From NCBI GenBank assembly GCA_928724745.1, contig CAKMXJ010000020.1:1-64000 (forward strand): a stretch of 64,000 nucleotides of DNA, in the 5' to 3' direction. Below the pieces are notes generated by a model. It did not search any database, was not told the DNA's origin, and worked only from the letters and a program-made list of their open reading frames with translations. Made by a program: the position numbers and the translations under genes. This document shows positions 33,701 through 42,660 of this stretch, in pieces. Each line of letters opens with the position of its first letter. Within the stretch, counting starts at the first letter, position 1. This DNA comes from Anthracocystis setariae. Taxonomy: Eukaryota; Basidiomycota; Ustilaginomycetes; Ustilaginales; Ustilaginaceae.

Positions 33701-35642
33701 ACAATCCTCCCCCCGGGGCGGGTTCCTGGCTATTGGTAAGCAGCGGAGGGCCGGTAGGCTGAACAGAGGTGGTGGCGTAACCCCCTCCTCCCGGGAGCGG
33801 GAAGTGCATGGTTTGGGTTTGATAATTGAGTACCGGTTCGGTCTTCTCAATCCAATCCATTCCTAGGATGATATCATAATCGGAGATGCGGGGTGCGACA
33901 TAGAATGGATGATTCGGGGTAACCGGGACTCCCGCGAGGCTGACCGTTGCCCGGAGGGTGTGGGTGATGTCCTCTGAATGGGAATCGAAGGTTGCCGTGC
34001 GCACCGGGGCCCGGAGGGCCTCCGGGACGCCCACCTCCCGATCCAGCATGGCCCTGTCCACAAAAGACGCGGTGGCGCCCCCGTCAATGAGGGCCCGGGC
34101 ACGGCACCCGGCCAGCGTGACCCAGCACTCATACACCGGGATGCTGGGGTGTCGGTGTACTCGGATGGTGTCCCCGCTGATCACCGGCTCGGCGGGAGGG
34201 ATGAGGGCCGCTACATGGCTCTTGAGATCCACGAGTCCCGGGTCCTGGCGAAGTTGGGCGATGTTGGCCCTCACCGGGAGGGACTGAGGGTGGTCGGTGG
34301 ACTCGGGGTCCCACTCCGGGTCATAGGAAAGGACGGAGCGGTCATCGGGTAGGTCATCCTCGCCGTTGATAGGTGTGGCTTCGTCCTCCCCGGACCACCG
34401 GGTCTCCGGGACGTCCGGGACCAGGGGTTGGACCAAAAGCTCGCCGTTGGCGGGGTCTAGGATAGCCACGTTGGCCCGGAGGGGCCGAGTCTGGGCGGCC
34501 TTTGGGCAGTCCCGGACTGCGTGAGGGCCCCCGCACCCGTAGCAGAGGTTGTTTTCCCGATGGTACTTGCGGACCTCGTCGGGAAGCTCCCGGCTGGCCA
34601 GCCCGGGGCGGGGCGGATCACCCCGCTTGTTGGGGGTCTCCCGACGGGGTACCGTCGGATTGGGTGGGCGACCGCCCCGAAGTTCGGGGCGGCGTTCCGG
34701 GCGACCCGGGGTGTCCGAGTGACCCGGGGTCACCAAGCCGATTTCGTACATTCGCTGCTCTGTTCGGATAGCGGTGTCAATGTACTCGTGCAGGTCGTAG
34801 GTCTCCACGTGGAGGAGCTTCTGCCGGAGGCTCTCCCGGAGGCTAAGCTGGAAGGTCGTCAGCAATTGCTGATTGTCGGTAGCGTTAGCCTTAGTGGCTA
34901 GGGCCAAGAACTCGGCAGCGTGAGCGCTAACGCTTCCCGATTGACGCAGCCGCTGGAGCTTGACCCGGGCGGTGTGTCCCGGGTTAGGATCCCCGTAGGT
35001 GCGGCGAAGATCGGCGCAGAACGTGTCCCATTTGTGGAACAGGTTGATTTCCGGGCGGGCCTGGCGCAGGTTGCGGAGCCGCTCCCGGGGTACACCCGAG
35101 ATATGGGCTAGGGCCCATAAGACACGGCGGGGGTCGGAGGGGAAGCGCGCCGGGTTAAGATCGAAATGGAGGGCGCATTGTTCGATGAAAGCCTCCAGCT
35201 CGTCGCGCTTACCGTCCCAGGAGGGGGCGGCAACGCTAACTTCCGGGGTCTTGACCCGGGAGGAATAGTCCTCCGTAAGGTCCCAGTTGGGAGCCACGAC
35301 GGGAGCTCCCGGGGGCACCGGCTGGGGATTGGACCCGCGCTCGCCCATAAGGCGAGTAGCGCGGGCGTACCTTTCCTCTGAGGTCTCGCGTTCCAGAGAG
35401 AGGTCTCCCGGGTGCTCCATGGGCGGGAGGCCCGGTTCTGCCGGGGTCGGGACGGCGGGGTCGGGGGCTCGGCCGCTGTTGAGCAGCCGGATCTGGTCGG
35501 CCAATCCTCCGACCAGGGCGGTTAGGCTCTGCACGGCGGCGACTAGTCCCTGGACGGGGTCGACTCCCGAATCGGGGGTAGGGCTGCCCGAACCCGTAAC
35601 AGAGTCCGGGGAGCCGGGACGATGCTGGCTACGGGTTTGCAT
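30765..35642 (-). pseudogene. E1 gag-pol, broken by two single-base indels
   Basis: gag with a CCHC-like knuckle, protease, RT, RNase H, integrase and chromodomain, all colinear with E2. Relative to E2 there is one extra base in a C/G run at about 33708-33718, which splits gag (stop at 33615) from protease-RT (from 33850), and one missing C at about 31620-31623 inside the integrase, which splits the DDE core. Both indels lie in homopolymers and the rest is over 90% alike by eye, so a sequencing artefact is a real possibility. Confidence 0.9.
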
Positions 35643-35678
35643 GGTAGCTGGAGTCTCCGCGTTGACGGCAACGGGGAG

Positions 35679-35688
35679 GTCGATTGTA
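35679..35688 (-). promoter_or_regulatory. Probable self-priming primer-binding site of E1
   Basis: One base inside the 5' LTR, the minus strand reads TACAATCGAC. It is perfectly complementary to GTCGATTGTA inside the LTR (35871-35862, minus strand). No tRNA-type PBS (TGG-start) follows the LTR. Tf1/sushi chromoviruses prime with their own RNA 5' end in this way. Confidence 0.5.
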
Positions 35689-35689
35689 A

Positions 35690-36048
35690 TGTTAAGCTCC
35701 TGGGGTCTTAGAACCTCGGAACGTGGCGGTGCGTCTGTGTCGAGGCCAGGGGCGTGGTACCGGGTGTTGCTCCCGGGATCGTTGCCAAGATAGCGGAGCG
35801 GGCGAGCGGGAGATCGGGAGAAGGTCTGATATTTCCACCTACTAGAGTGAGTAAGCTAAAATACAATCGACGTCCTGTCGTGAGTGTGGCGGGATCATTT
35901 CGTGAGATTATGTGGCCACCCGGATATCCCCCGGAAGATGCCGCAGTCTGTCCCGATCCTCGATCCGGGACTTCATCGGGGGGAACTACCCCCGTCAATG
36001 TTAATACTGAAACCAAACACTAACTCTCCCGATATCCCAATCATAACA
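35690..36048 (-). repeat. E1 right LTR (5' LTR in element sense)
   Basis: 359 bp, TGTTAAGC to CATAACA, followed by the CTATG duplication. Confidence 0.95.
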
Positions 36049-36053
36049 CTATG

Positions 36054-37312
36054 CCGGATCTGAGCGTTCTAGACCGGTTTAAAGTGGCCTACACACTGCC
36101 CTTGACGCCTAGGCACGTCACCCCAGGCCCATAGGGGCTTATCTTCGAAGATCCAGGGGCTTTACTTAGTAAAGAGTGTGTAAAAGTGCCTGTTTGGGCA
36201 CTATACCAGTGTCTGAGCTCGCTCTGCTGGCTGGGGTGACGTTGCCCACCCCTCTGTGAGTGTGCACACGAAGCAGCGCCGCTTCAAACAGCCTGGGAGA
36301 GCTTCCAGAAGCATAAATATAGGTGAAAAATCACCATTTTGGTGGTTTCTGCTACTTTTACTTCGCATTCCTCAATTTCCTGCAAGATAACCTGTCATTC
36401 TGACTTCGGATTCGCGTTCCTGGACATTGATTTGGTTAGTACACGACCCTGGCATCCTTGTTCTGCGACTTTTATTTTTGCTCACACACTTTTTTCCCAC
36501 TTTAAGCTGCTCTACCATCAGATTTTCAGTCGTGACCCTCCATTATTCTTTCGGATTCGGACTCCTGGACATCGAATTGGGTAGTACAGACCCCTCACGG
36601 ACCATAGGCACGTCTCCCACAGGCCTGGAAAGCGTCAAGGTAAGTTTCATATCCACTTGCCCCTCCTCCTTTTTTTTTCTTATGACCACTTTCTTTTGAC
36701 CATATCTTCCTCATTTCTGCTTCGTTTGACCTCTGTATAGGCTCATTCTCTTCGTATTGTCAAGCTCTTTCGACCCATAACCATCAAGCACGACATCCTG
36801 CGCATCTGGGAGCCTGTATTGCCTCTTATTAGGTGTCCTAGGCACTTTAAAGAGTCTCAATCTCGCTTTCCTGCCCTGTTTTGCGTTGTAAGACACTATA
36901 GGCCTGGCCAGCCTCGTCTAGCAGCAGCTTAAAGGGTGATACTTAGGTGTATCTGCTCAAAAAGTCGATTTTTCAAGCAACTTTGGACTTCAAGACCCTC
37001 AAACTGCCCTCAAGAAATTTCCTTCCGGCCTCAAATTTGGCGTCAAGACACATCAATATAGTTAGTATTGAGATCCGGAAGCGATTTGCCTTTGCTAATT
37101 TTTTGGATTTGTTGCTGATTTTTAACTTTACCCACTTGTTGCTCATCACTGGAGAGCTCTACAGACACAAGACTCCGGGTACACACTGCTGGTATATAGC
37201 CCTACAACGCCTGAAATCGACGGAGCTGTAGCACATCAAGAATCCGCAGTGTTGTCATTTTTGTTTTCACTTTGGTGGTTTTTTTACCAATTTTTTTGGT
37301 TTTTCCATCATT
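36054..37312 (+). promoter_or_regulatory. Leader and promoter region of the TET/JBP-like gene
   Basis: It begins with the tail of the E1 target repeat. GCATAAATATAGG at about 36312 is a TATA candidate. A good intron, GTAAGTTTCATATCC at 36640 to CTGTATAG at 36740 (101 nt), lies in the presumed 5' leader. TGCTCAAAAAGTCGATTTTT at about 36955 resembles the A-tract motif of the other modules. No coding frame seen. Confidence 0.45.
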
Positions 37313-38578
37313 ATGGTGCTCCTGACCAGCCAGTGGAGGCCTAAGGACCACAGCACACGCTCTAGAGGCTTTGGAAGCGAGAAGGAAAGGAAGAAAGCAG
37401 AAGAAATGGTCAAGGGAGATCTCAGCAAACTTAGAGAAAATTTGGCAAAGTACCACGCCCCCAATTTGCCTCAGTACACCCCCAGTGCTGACACACTCAA
37501 GTTAGCCAAAGATGTAGCCAAGCTTGACGCTTCAAAGGCCCCTAAAAAGCAATCCAAGTGCCTTGTTAGCCAGTACACTCCTCAGTCTGATCTCTTCATA
37601 GGTTGGGACCAAGCAAGAGACCAAGGAAGAGCGGCAAAGCAGGCAAAGCTCCACAACCACACCGCCAGAGTTGTAGCTACCAATCAGCTCGATCTCAAGG
37701 CCTTCTTCAACAAGGAATACCAGCTGCCCAAGCTCAGCGTCCCTGCAGACACCACAGGATTCCAATCGGTCACCTTCGAGGGTCAGGAAGACACGGTCCA
37801 CCTTGTCGACTGCAATGGACTCCATTACGCCAGCATCATCAAGAAGCCAGACTCGCCAGAGTTTGACGCCATGTACCAGGAGTTCAGACGCCTTCAAGCA
37901 GCGCTGCCCAAGTCAGCCGGAGCGCCAGTAGAGTCTCTGCGTGGAGACTTCTTCACATTTCATCTCATGCTCAGCGGACAAGACACGGCCCACATGGACA
38001 AGCCCTACTTTAATGAACGCTTTGTAAGGAACTACAGGCCTATGATCAAGTTCCTCAGGAATAGGCACATCAAAGCGCTACGGGAGTACTGCAACACCAA
38101 GTTCTTCGAGTGCTTCCCTGAGCACGCAAGCCACCACATGCACATCGGAGCCTCCCACCACTACAGGCCCCACGGTGCCTTCCTGTGGGCGCCCTGCTTC
38201 CCTTCCCTTGCCATCAACCAGGAAGGCCAGGCGTACAGCTTGCCACACAGGGACAGGCGTGACTACCTGCAAGGGCTTGCCGGTGTCTTTAGCTACGGTG
38301 ACTACACCAAGCTGCAGATCAGCTTTGCAGAGGCCAAGGTCAGCCTTGACTTTCCCCCCGGTGCGCTCTGCTTCTTCCCCTCCCATGTGCTGCACCACTT
38401 CAACTCTCCTATTCTGGAAGGAGAGACTCGGGGAAGCATGACCATGTTCATGTCCAGTGATGTGGCCAAGTGGGATGGCTATGGCGGCCGGGCCTGTGAC
38501 ACACCTGAAGAGGTCAAGCAGGCCTACCGTCAACAGTGCCTGGATGCCTGGCAGCTGTTCCAGCCACTGCCTCAGTAG
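37313..38578 (+). CDS. TET/JBP-like 2-oxoglutarate/Fe(II) dioxygenase
   Basis: 421 residues, single exon. The C-terminal half carries the double-stranded beta-helix signature: metal ligands H312-R-D314 in SLPHRDRRDY, a small-residue-rich strand (GLAGVFSYGDYTKLQISF), FPPGALCFFPSHVLHH with H362 as the likely third ligand, and R373 as the likely 2-oxoglutarate-binding Arg in ETRGSMTMF. This spacing matches the TET/JBP-type dioxygenases carried by transposons in many basidiomycetes, which oxidise 5-methylpyrimidines in DNA. The N-terminal 150 residues are basic and unrecognised. It is convergent with P4 (600 bp apart) in the same module. Alternatives: another 2OG dioxygenase such as an AlkB or prolyl hydroxylase type. 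Confidence in the fold is high, in the DNA substrate moderate. Confidence 0.75.
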   Translation: MVLLTSQWRPKDHSTRSRGFGSEKERKKAEEMVKGDLSKLRENLAKYHAPNLPQYTPSADTLKLAKDVAKLDASKAPKKQSKCLVSQYTPQSDLFIGWDQARDQGRAAKQAKLHNHTARVVATNQLDLKAFFNKEYQLPKLSVPADTTGFQSVTFEGQEDTVHLVDCNGLHYASIIKKPDSPEFDAMYQEFRRLQAALPKSAGAPVESLRGDFFTFHLMLSGQDTAHMDKPYFNERFVRNYRPMIKFLRNRHIKALREYCNTKFFECFPEHASHHMHIGASHHYRPHGAFLWAPCFPSLAINQEGQAYSLPHRDRRDYLQGLAGVFSYGDYTKLQISFAEAKVSLDFPPGALCFFPSHVLHHFNSPILEGETRGSMTMFMSSDVAKWDGYGGRACDTPEEVKQAYRQQCLDAWQLFQPLPQ

Positions 38579-38584
38579 TTAGTT

Positions 38585-38670
38585 CATTCCATGTCTCAGC
38601 GTTCATTCCGTGTCTCAGTGTTCATTCCGTGTCTCAGTGTTCATTCCGTGTCTCAGTGTTAATCCCGTGT
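38585..38670 (+). repeat. 19-bp tandem repeat
   Basis: CATTCCGTGTCTCAGTGTT, about four and a half copies directly after the stop of the TET/JBP-like gene. Confidence 0.9.
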
Positions 38671-38904
38671 TTCCAATTTGATCTCAGAGTCTAGTGTCCT
38701 GTGTTTTCCAAAGTGGAGTGGCACGTGTTCAAAGTCTGGTGGCACATGTTCAAAGCCTGGTGATGTGTCTCTGACAAGCAAAAAACAAGGAATGCATCAA
38801 CATTTAGTGAGAGCGCACATCCGCCCAGGTCAAATTGCTGACTGTTATAGCTCGGTGTGGCGGAGGATTAACATTGCGTACAATGCGGCAACACCAGAAA
38901 TTCA

Positions 38905-39012
38905 AACCCCCCTTGGGATTCGAACCTGGTGCCCAGCCCGTCAAGGCCAGCCCCTTTTCCATAAATGGTTCTCAATGACTCCGAGGAGATCAACCACTGA
39001 GCTAATAGCACT
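38905..39012 (-). other. tRNA-like RNA polymerase III promoter boxes (SINE head or decayed tRNA)
   Basis: The minus strand shows an A box, TTAGCTCAGTGG (39005-38994), and a perfect B box, GGTTCGAATCC (38926-38916), 67 bp apart. The T-arm and acceptor stems do not pair well, so this is not a functional tRNA. It sits between the convergent TET/JBP-like gene and P4. Confidence 0.5.
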
Positions 39013-39178
39013 CTTGTTGCCGGTCTGGTCTCCTTTACCGTACATCAACCAATTTCTCTCACCATTGCTCACCGCTAATCCATTCAGCTCACCACACGTA
39101 CTTAAATCCTTCACCGCATTCAAGAAAAGGAATCCAAAATCACATCCCAAAATCACAGCACAAATTGGGAACACAAAA

Positions 39179-42022
39179 TCAACGTGAATGGACTACAATT
39201 TCATAGGCACCGCTATCCAACTTGACTACACCAAGGTACGGGCCAGAGCTGCCAACCGGGATGACCTGGCAAGAATACAACTTCCGTGACAGCTGAATGT
39301 GTCCGATGCTGACATTGAATGCTCCAGCTACACCGTGCAGCAGCAGCACCTCCTCCTGCTTGGTCAACTCTCCATACCGTTCTGCCAGCTTCTCCAGTAG
39401 CGTGTATCCTGCAACTCTGCTCCGTGTGCCCAAGTGGTTCTCCACCGCCTGCCTGTTCTCTGCCAGCCATGCCACTGCTTGCTCCCTGATCTCCACCGGG
39501 TCTGGATTACCACGCCGGTCCTCCAGCAGGAAAGTGAGGCACTCCATCAGTGAGTCCCGTAGTTCTGCAAAGCCAGTGGTACGGCAGAGACCTGCCAGCT
39601 CCCTGCGTTGACTGAGCTGCCGCACAGGATTATCCTCCGGTACTGGTGCAAAGACCATGCGTGCAGGATCCACCACCAGTGCACGGATGTTGACTCCCAG
39701 CTGATTGCGTGTTGCCAGCGTGGCAATGTGGGAACGGAATTTCTGAGCGCCAAGTGAATTCCGGCATTGGCTGCACCGGACACGGAATTGATTTGCACCT
39801 CCACACAGCGTGTAGGTGCCCACACGGTGGCAGCCTTGGCACTGCACATGAAGCTGCACATGTGTGAACAGGCTACGTGTGCCAATCGTAGTGTTGAAGT
39901 GCTCCAGCTCCTGTGCAATGTCCAGAGCTGCATCAGAGCTAGCCCACCACGCAGTTGGACTGTCCAATGCCGTAGGTCTCCTGCCAGGATGCCAGCCCAT
40001 GGCATTGTACAGGTCAATGACGGCCTGCCGCTGCAGCTGAGAGGATGCCTTTGAGTGGCAACCACGGAAGATCTGCTTCTCCTCTGCCAATGCAAGCAAC
40101 GCATTCAGGTCTGCAAACATGGCTGCCTTGGTGATTGTGTGCGTGAGGAGCTGCTGATCCCCTGCTGCTGCAGTGAACAAGTGCCGGTGGTCCAAGAATT
40201 TGCTGGCCACAGCAATGTCCCTGGCTGCCTGCATGGTGGGGGCCTGTACCGTAACCTCCAGGCGTACTCCACTTCCCACCTCTGGAGCTGTGTTGACAAT
40301 GCGGTCCCTCCAGCTCTGCAGCCTGGCAATGCGGTCCTGCACAATCTTGATGCTCATAGGCTGGCCTGCCTGTCCAGCGCCTGCAGCTCCTGCTTTGAGC
40401 AGATGCGTGAGCTTGGGATACCCTTTGAAATGAGAAATCCCATCCGGTCTGGATTTCCACTTCAATTCCACGCTGCCAAAGCCTCTGCCCACGCGCAGTG
40501 CCATAGGGTACTGCTTGTATTTCCCCTTTTTGGACTTGGGCGCAATGAGCGTGATGCAGCCTGTGTCCACTGTGCAGCCAATGTCAAAGACATTGGCATT
40601 ACGCAAAGGGTGCTCACTGAGCATGGCTGGATCCAGGAAGCGGTCAATGGGCACCTTGATGCCATAAGCTCCCATGCGGATGCTCTGGCAGCCAATGTCC
40701 TGCAATGCTTCCACCATGATGCCCACATCCACACGCAGCTCTCCATAGGTGAGCACTGTGGCGTGCTCAGAGGGAATGAGGATGGCACGCTGTGGAGGCT
40801 GCTGCAGGCGTGCAATGAGCGGCAGCTTGAAGCGTGGCTCAAAGCGGAAATTAACCTTGAGCTCAGCAAAGTACACCCAATGATTGAACAGCTCAGCGTC
40901 CTTGAAATCAGGGGAGTAGCTGCACAAGCTCAGGTAGCAGCCAGCAGGGTAGATGCGCAGCAGGTCTGCGGGAGAGATGGTCACCGCAAATGAATCCACA
41001 TCATACTCCACACAGCCATTCCAGTCAGTCACCGGGTTGAGAGCTGGAATGGGCGGCAAGGTTGCCCGCTCCTGCTGCCTAGCACTGTCAAGCAGGCTTA
41101 CAGGCGGTGGTGCTGCTGGCTCCATGTCATCCAGATCCATTGCTGGGAGCAAGACCACAATGCCATCCACCGGCATGTCCTCCACTTCCTCCAACTGCAA
41201 CTCTGGCTGCTGTTGCTGTTGCTCCGGCTGCTCTGGCACAGGTGCTGGCAGCTGCGGCAGTGTCTCCCCCTCTGCCTCTTCATCTGATGGGTCCTCCAAT
41301 TCCTCCACCTGCTGCTCCAGAGACAGAATGGGGAAAGGATCCGGCACTTCACCAGAGGACGCGTCAGGCTGGAAAATATTTTCCATTTCCTCAGCCTCTG
41401 GCTCCTGTGCCGGCACTAGCCCAGTCTCTCCGTCTGCCTCCTCTCCCAATTCTGCTGCCGCTTCCAGCTCAGCCTCTGCCTCTGCCTCCGCAAAGACCAC
41501 ATCCAAGTTGTCCTCCACAAGCGTCAGGGGAAAATCCTCTGAGCTCTCCACGCTAACCTCTGAATTTGAATTGGAATTCAATTCAATTGAACCCTCCTCT
41601 GCTAGAATTGCTGGATCCAACACGGCAAGGAAAGGGTTGGCACGTTGCTCTTCTGCCGCAGGCGCAGTTGCAAGCTCTGGACTCACCGCATCTTGAGTTA
41701 CTGCATGTTGAGAGACTGCTGATGCTGATATTGTTGTTGTTGTTGTTGTTGTTGCTGCTGGTGCTGATGCTGCCGGTGCTGGTGCAGGCGTAGGTTGAGC
41801 CTGACTTGATTGAGTTGCTGCACCTTGACATTTGCGGATGCCTTGATGCTTGAGGAGTGCTGCCGCATTCATCACAACTTGTCCGCAAGTACATGCTACA
41901 AGTCCTGCAGCTGCCGCTGCCTCTGGACTGACAGGCACACCACTGTGAGTCTTGCGCAAGTGGTTGGTGATGTTGCTTGCGGCATAGGCATAGTTGCATA
42001 CAGGGCAGGTGATCTGTGACAT
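39179..42022 (-). CDS. P4: YGMK-family protein with C2H2 finger and decayed OTU domain
   Basis: 947 residues from the ATG at 42022; an upstream in-frame ATG at 42256 would only translate the 21-bp repeats. N-terminus: C2H2 finger C6-P-V-C9...H21...H26, then a second CTC...H...KC element. Then about 350 residues rich in E, Q, A and P. Family core: WVYFAELKVNFRFEPRFKLP, YGIK, SEHPL, GRGFGSV, GYPKLTHLLK, GVRLEVTV, LYNAMGWHPG and AWW. A C4 ribbon (CQGC...CSQC) follows. The C-terminal domain aligns with OTU by its helices, but the DGNC signature is gone (FAELRDSLMEC region) and the final HYEL is AYEI, so both catalytic Cys and His are missing. It is probably a binding rather than cleaving domain. 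Confidence 0.85.
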   Translation of the reverse strand: MSQITCPVCNYAYAASNITNHLRKTHSGVPVSPEAAAAAGLVACTCGQVVMNAAALLKHQGIRKCQGAATQSSQAQPTPAPAPAASAPAATTTTTTTISASAVSQHAVTQDAVSPELATAPAAEEQRANPFLAVLDPAILAEEGSIELNSNSNSEVSVESSEDFPLTLVEDNLDVVFAEAEAEAELEAAAELGEEADGETGLVPAQEPEAEEMENIFQPDASSGEVPDPFPILSLEQQVEELEDPSDEEAEGETLPQLPAPVPEQPEQQQQQPELQLEEVEDMPVDGIVVLLPAMDLDDMEPAAPPPVSLLDSARQQERATLPPIPALNPVTDWNGCVEYDVDSFAVTISPADLLRIYPAGCYLSLCSYSPDFKDAELFNHWVYFAELKVNFRFEPRFKLPLIARLQQPPQRAILIPSEHATVLTYGELRVDVGIMVEALQDIGCQSIRMGAYGIKVPIDRFLDPAMLSEHPLRNANVFDIGCTVDTGCITLIAPKSKKGKYKQYPMALRVGRGFGSVELKWKSRPDGISHFKGYPKLTHLLKAGAAGAGQAGQPMSIKIVQDRIARLQSWRDRIVNTAPEVGSGVRLEVTVQAPTMQAARDIAVASKFLDHRHLFTAAAGDQQLLTHTITKAAMFADLNALLALAEEKQIFRGCHSKASSQLQRQAVIDLYNAMGWHPGRRPTALDSPTAWWASSDAALDIAQELEHFNTTIGTRSLFTHVQLHVQCQGCHRVGTYTLCGGANQFRVRCSQCRNSLGAQKFRSHIATLATRNQLGVNIRALVVDPARMVFAPVPEDNPVRQLSQRRELAGLCRTTGFAELRDSLMECLTFLLEDRRGNPDPVEIREQAVAWLAENRQAVENHLGTRSRVAGYTLLEKLAERYGELTKQEEVLLLHGVAGAFNVSIGHIQLSRKLYSCQVIPVGSSGPYLGVVKLDSGAYEIVVHSR

Positions 42023-42084
42023 GTTGATTGAGTATGATGAGCAGTTGTCAAAAAAGGAATGCAACGGTGTTGCAAATATCAAAG

Positions 42085-42660
42085 CTTTTGTAGTGGACCG
42101 TCTTGCTGTTGAAGCTGACCGTCTTCCAGTTCTAGTAGACTGTCTTGCAATTGTAGTGGACCGTCTCCAAATTGTAGTGTTGTAGTTGACCGTCTTCCAA
42201 TTGTAGTTGACCGTCTTGGACTTGTAGTGGACCGTCTTCCAGTTGTAGCAGACCATCTTGGATTTGTAGTGGACCGTCTTGGACTTGTAGTGGACCGTCT
42301 TGGATTTGTAGTGGACCGTCTTGGATTTGTAGTGGGCCGTCTTCCAGTTGTAGCAGACCGTCTTGGAGTTGTATTTGCCCGTCTTGGACTTGTAGTTGAC
42401 CGTCTTGGATTTGTAGTGGACCGTCTTGGATTTGTAGTGGACCGTCTTCCATTTGTAGCAGACCGTCTTGGATTTGTAGTAGACCGTCTTCCATTTGTAG
42501 TAGACCGTCTTGGAGTTGTAGTAGACCGTCTTGGACTTGTAGTTGACCGTCTTGGATTTGTAGTGGACCGTCTTCCAGTTGTAGTAGACCGTCTTCCATT
42601 TGTAGTAGACCGTCTTCCCTGCTCAGCACGCTCAAAAAAGTTGAATTTGTATTGGACCGT
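42085..42660 (-). repeat. 21-bp tandem array upstream of P4
   Basis: About 26 imperfect units of TTGGATTTGTAGTGGACCGTC type. The GGACCGTCTT core is the same as in the short terminal pieces across the subtelomere. It adjoins the P4 5' end and ends at GCTCAAAAAAGTTGAATTTG, which is related to the promoter motif of P2/P3. Confidence 0.9.

Larger units (their letters stand above)
27843..36048 (-). mobile_element. E1: full-length Ty3/gypsy chromovirus, 8206 bp
   Basis: Flanked by LTRs 27843-28201 and 35690-36048 (359 bp each, TGTTA...TAACA, identical as far as I can see) and by the 5-bp duplication CTATG (27838-27842, 36049-36053). gag-pol runs on the minus strand. An extra gene runs on the plus strand between pol and the 3' LTR. 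A G-run polypurine tract abuts the 3' LTR (minus-strand sense) at 28202-28218. Identical LTRs mean a very recent insertion. Confidence 0.97.

Noticed and set aside
38905..39012. Functional tRNA gene
   Set aside because: The A and B boxes are good but the T-stem has mismatches, the acceptor ends do not pair and the spacing is too long without a clear intron.
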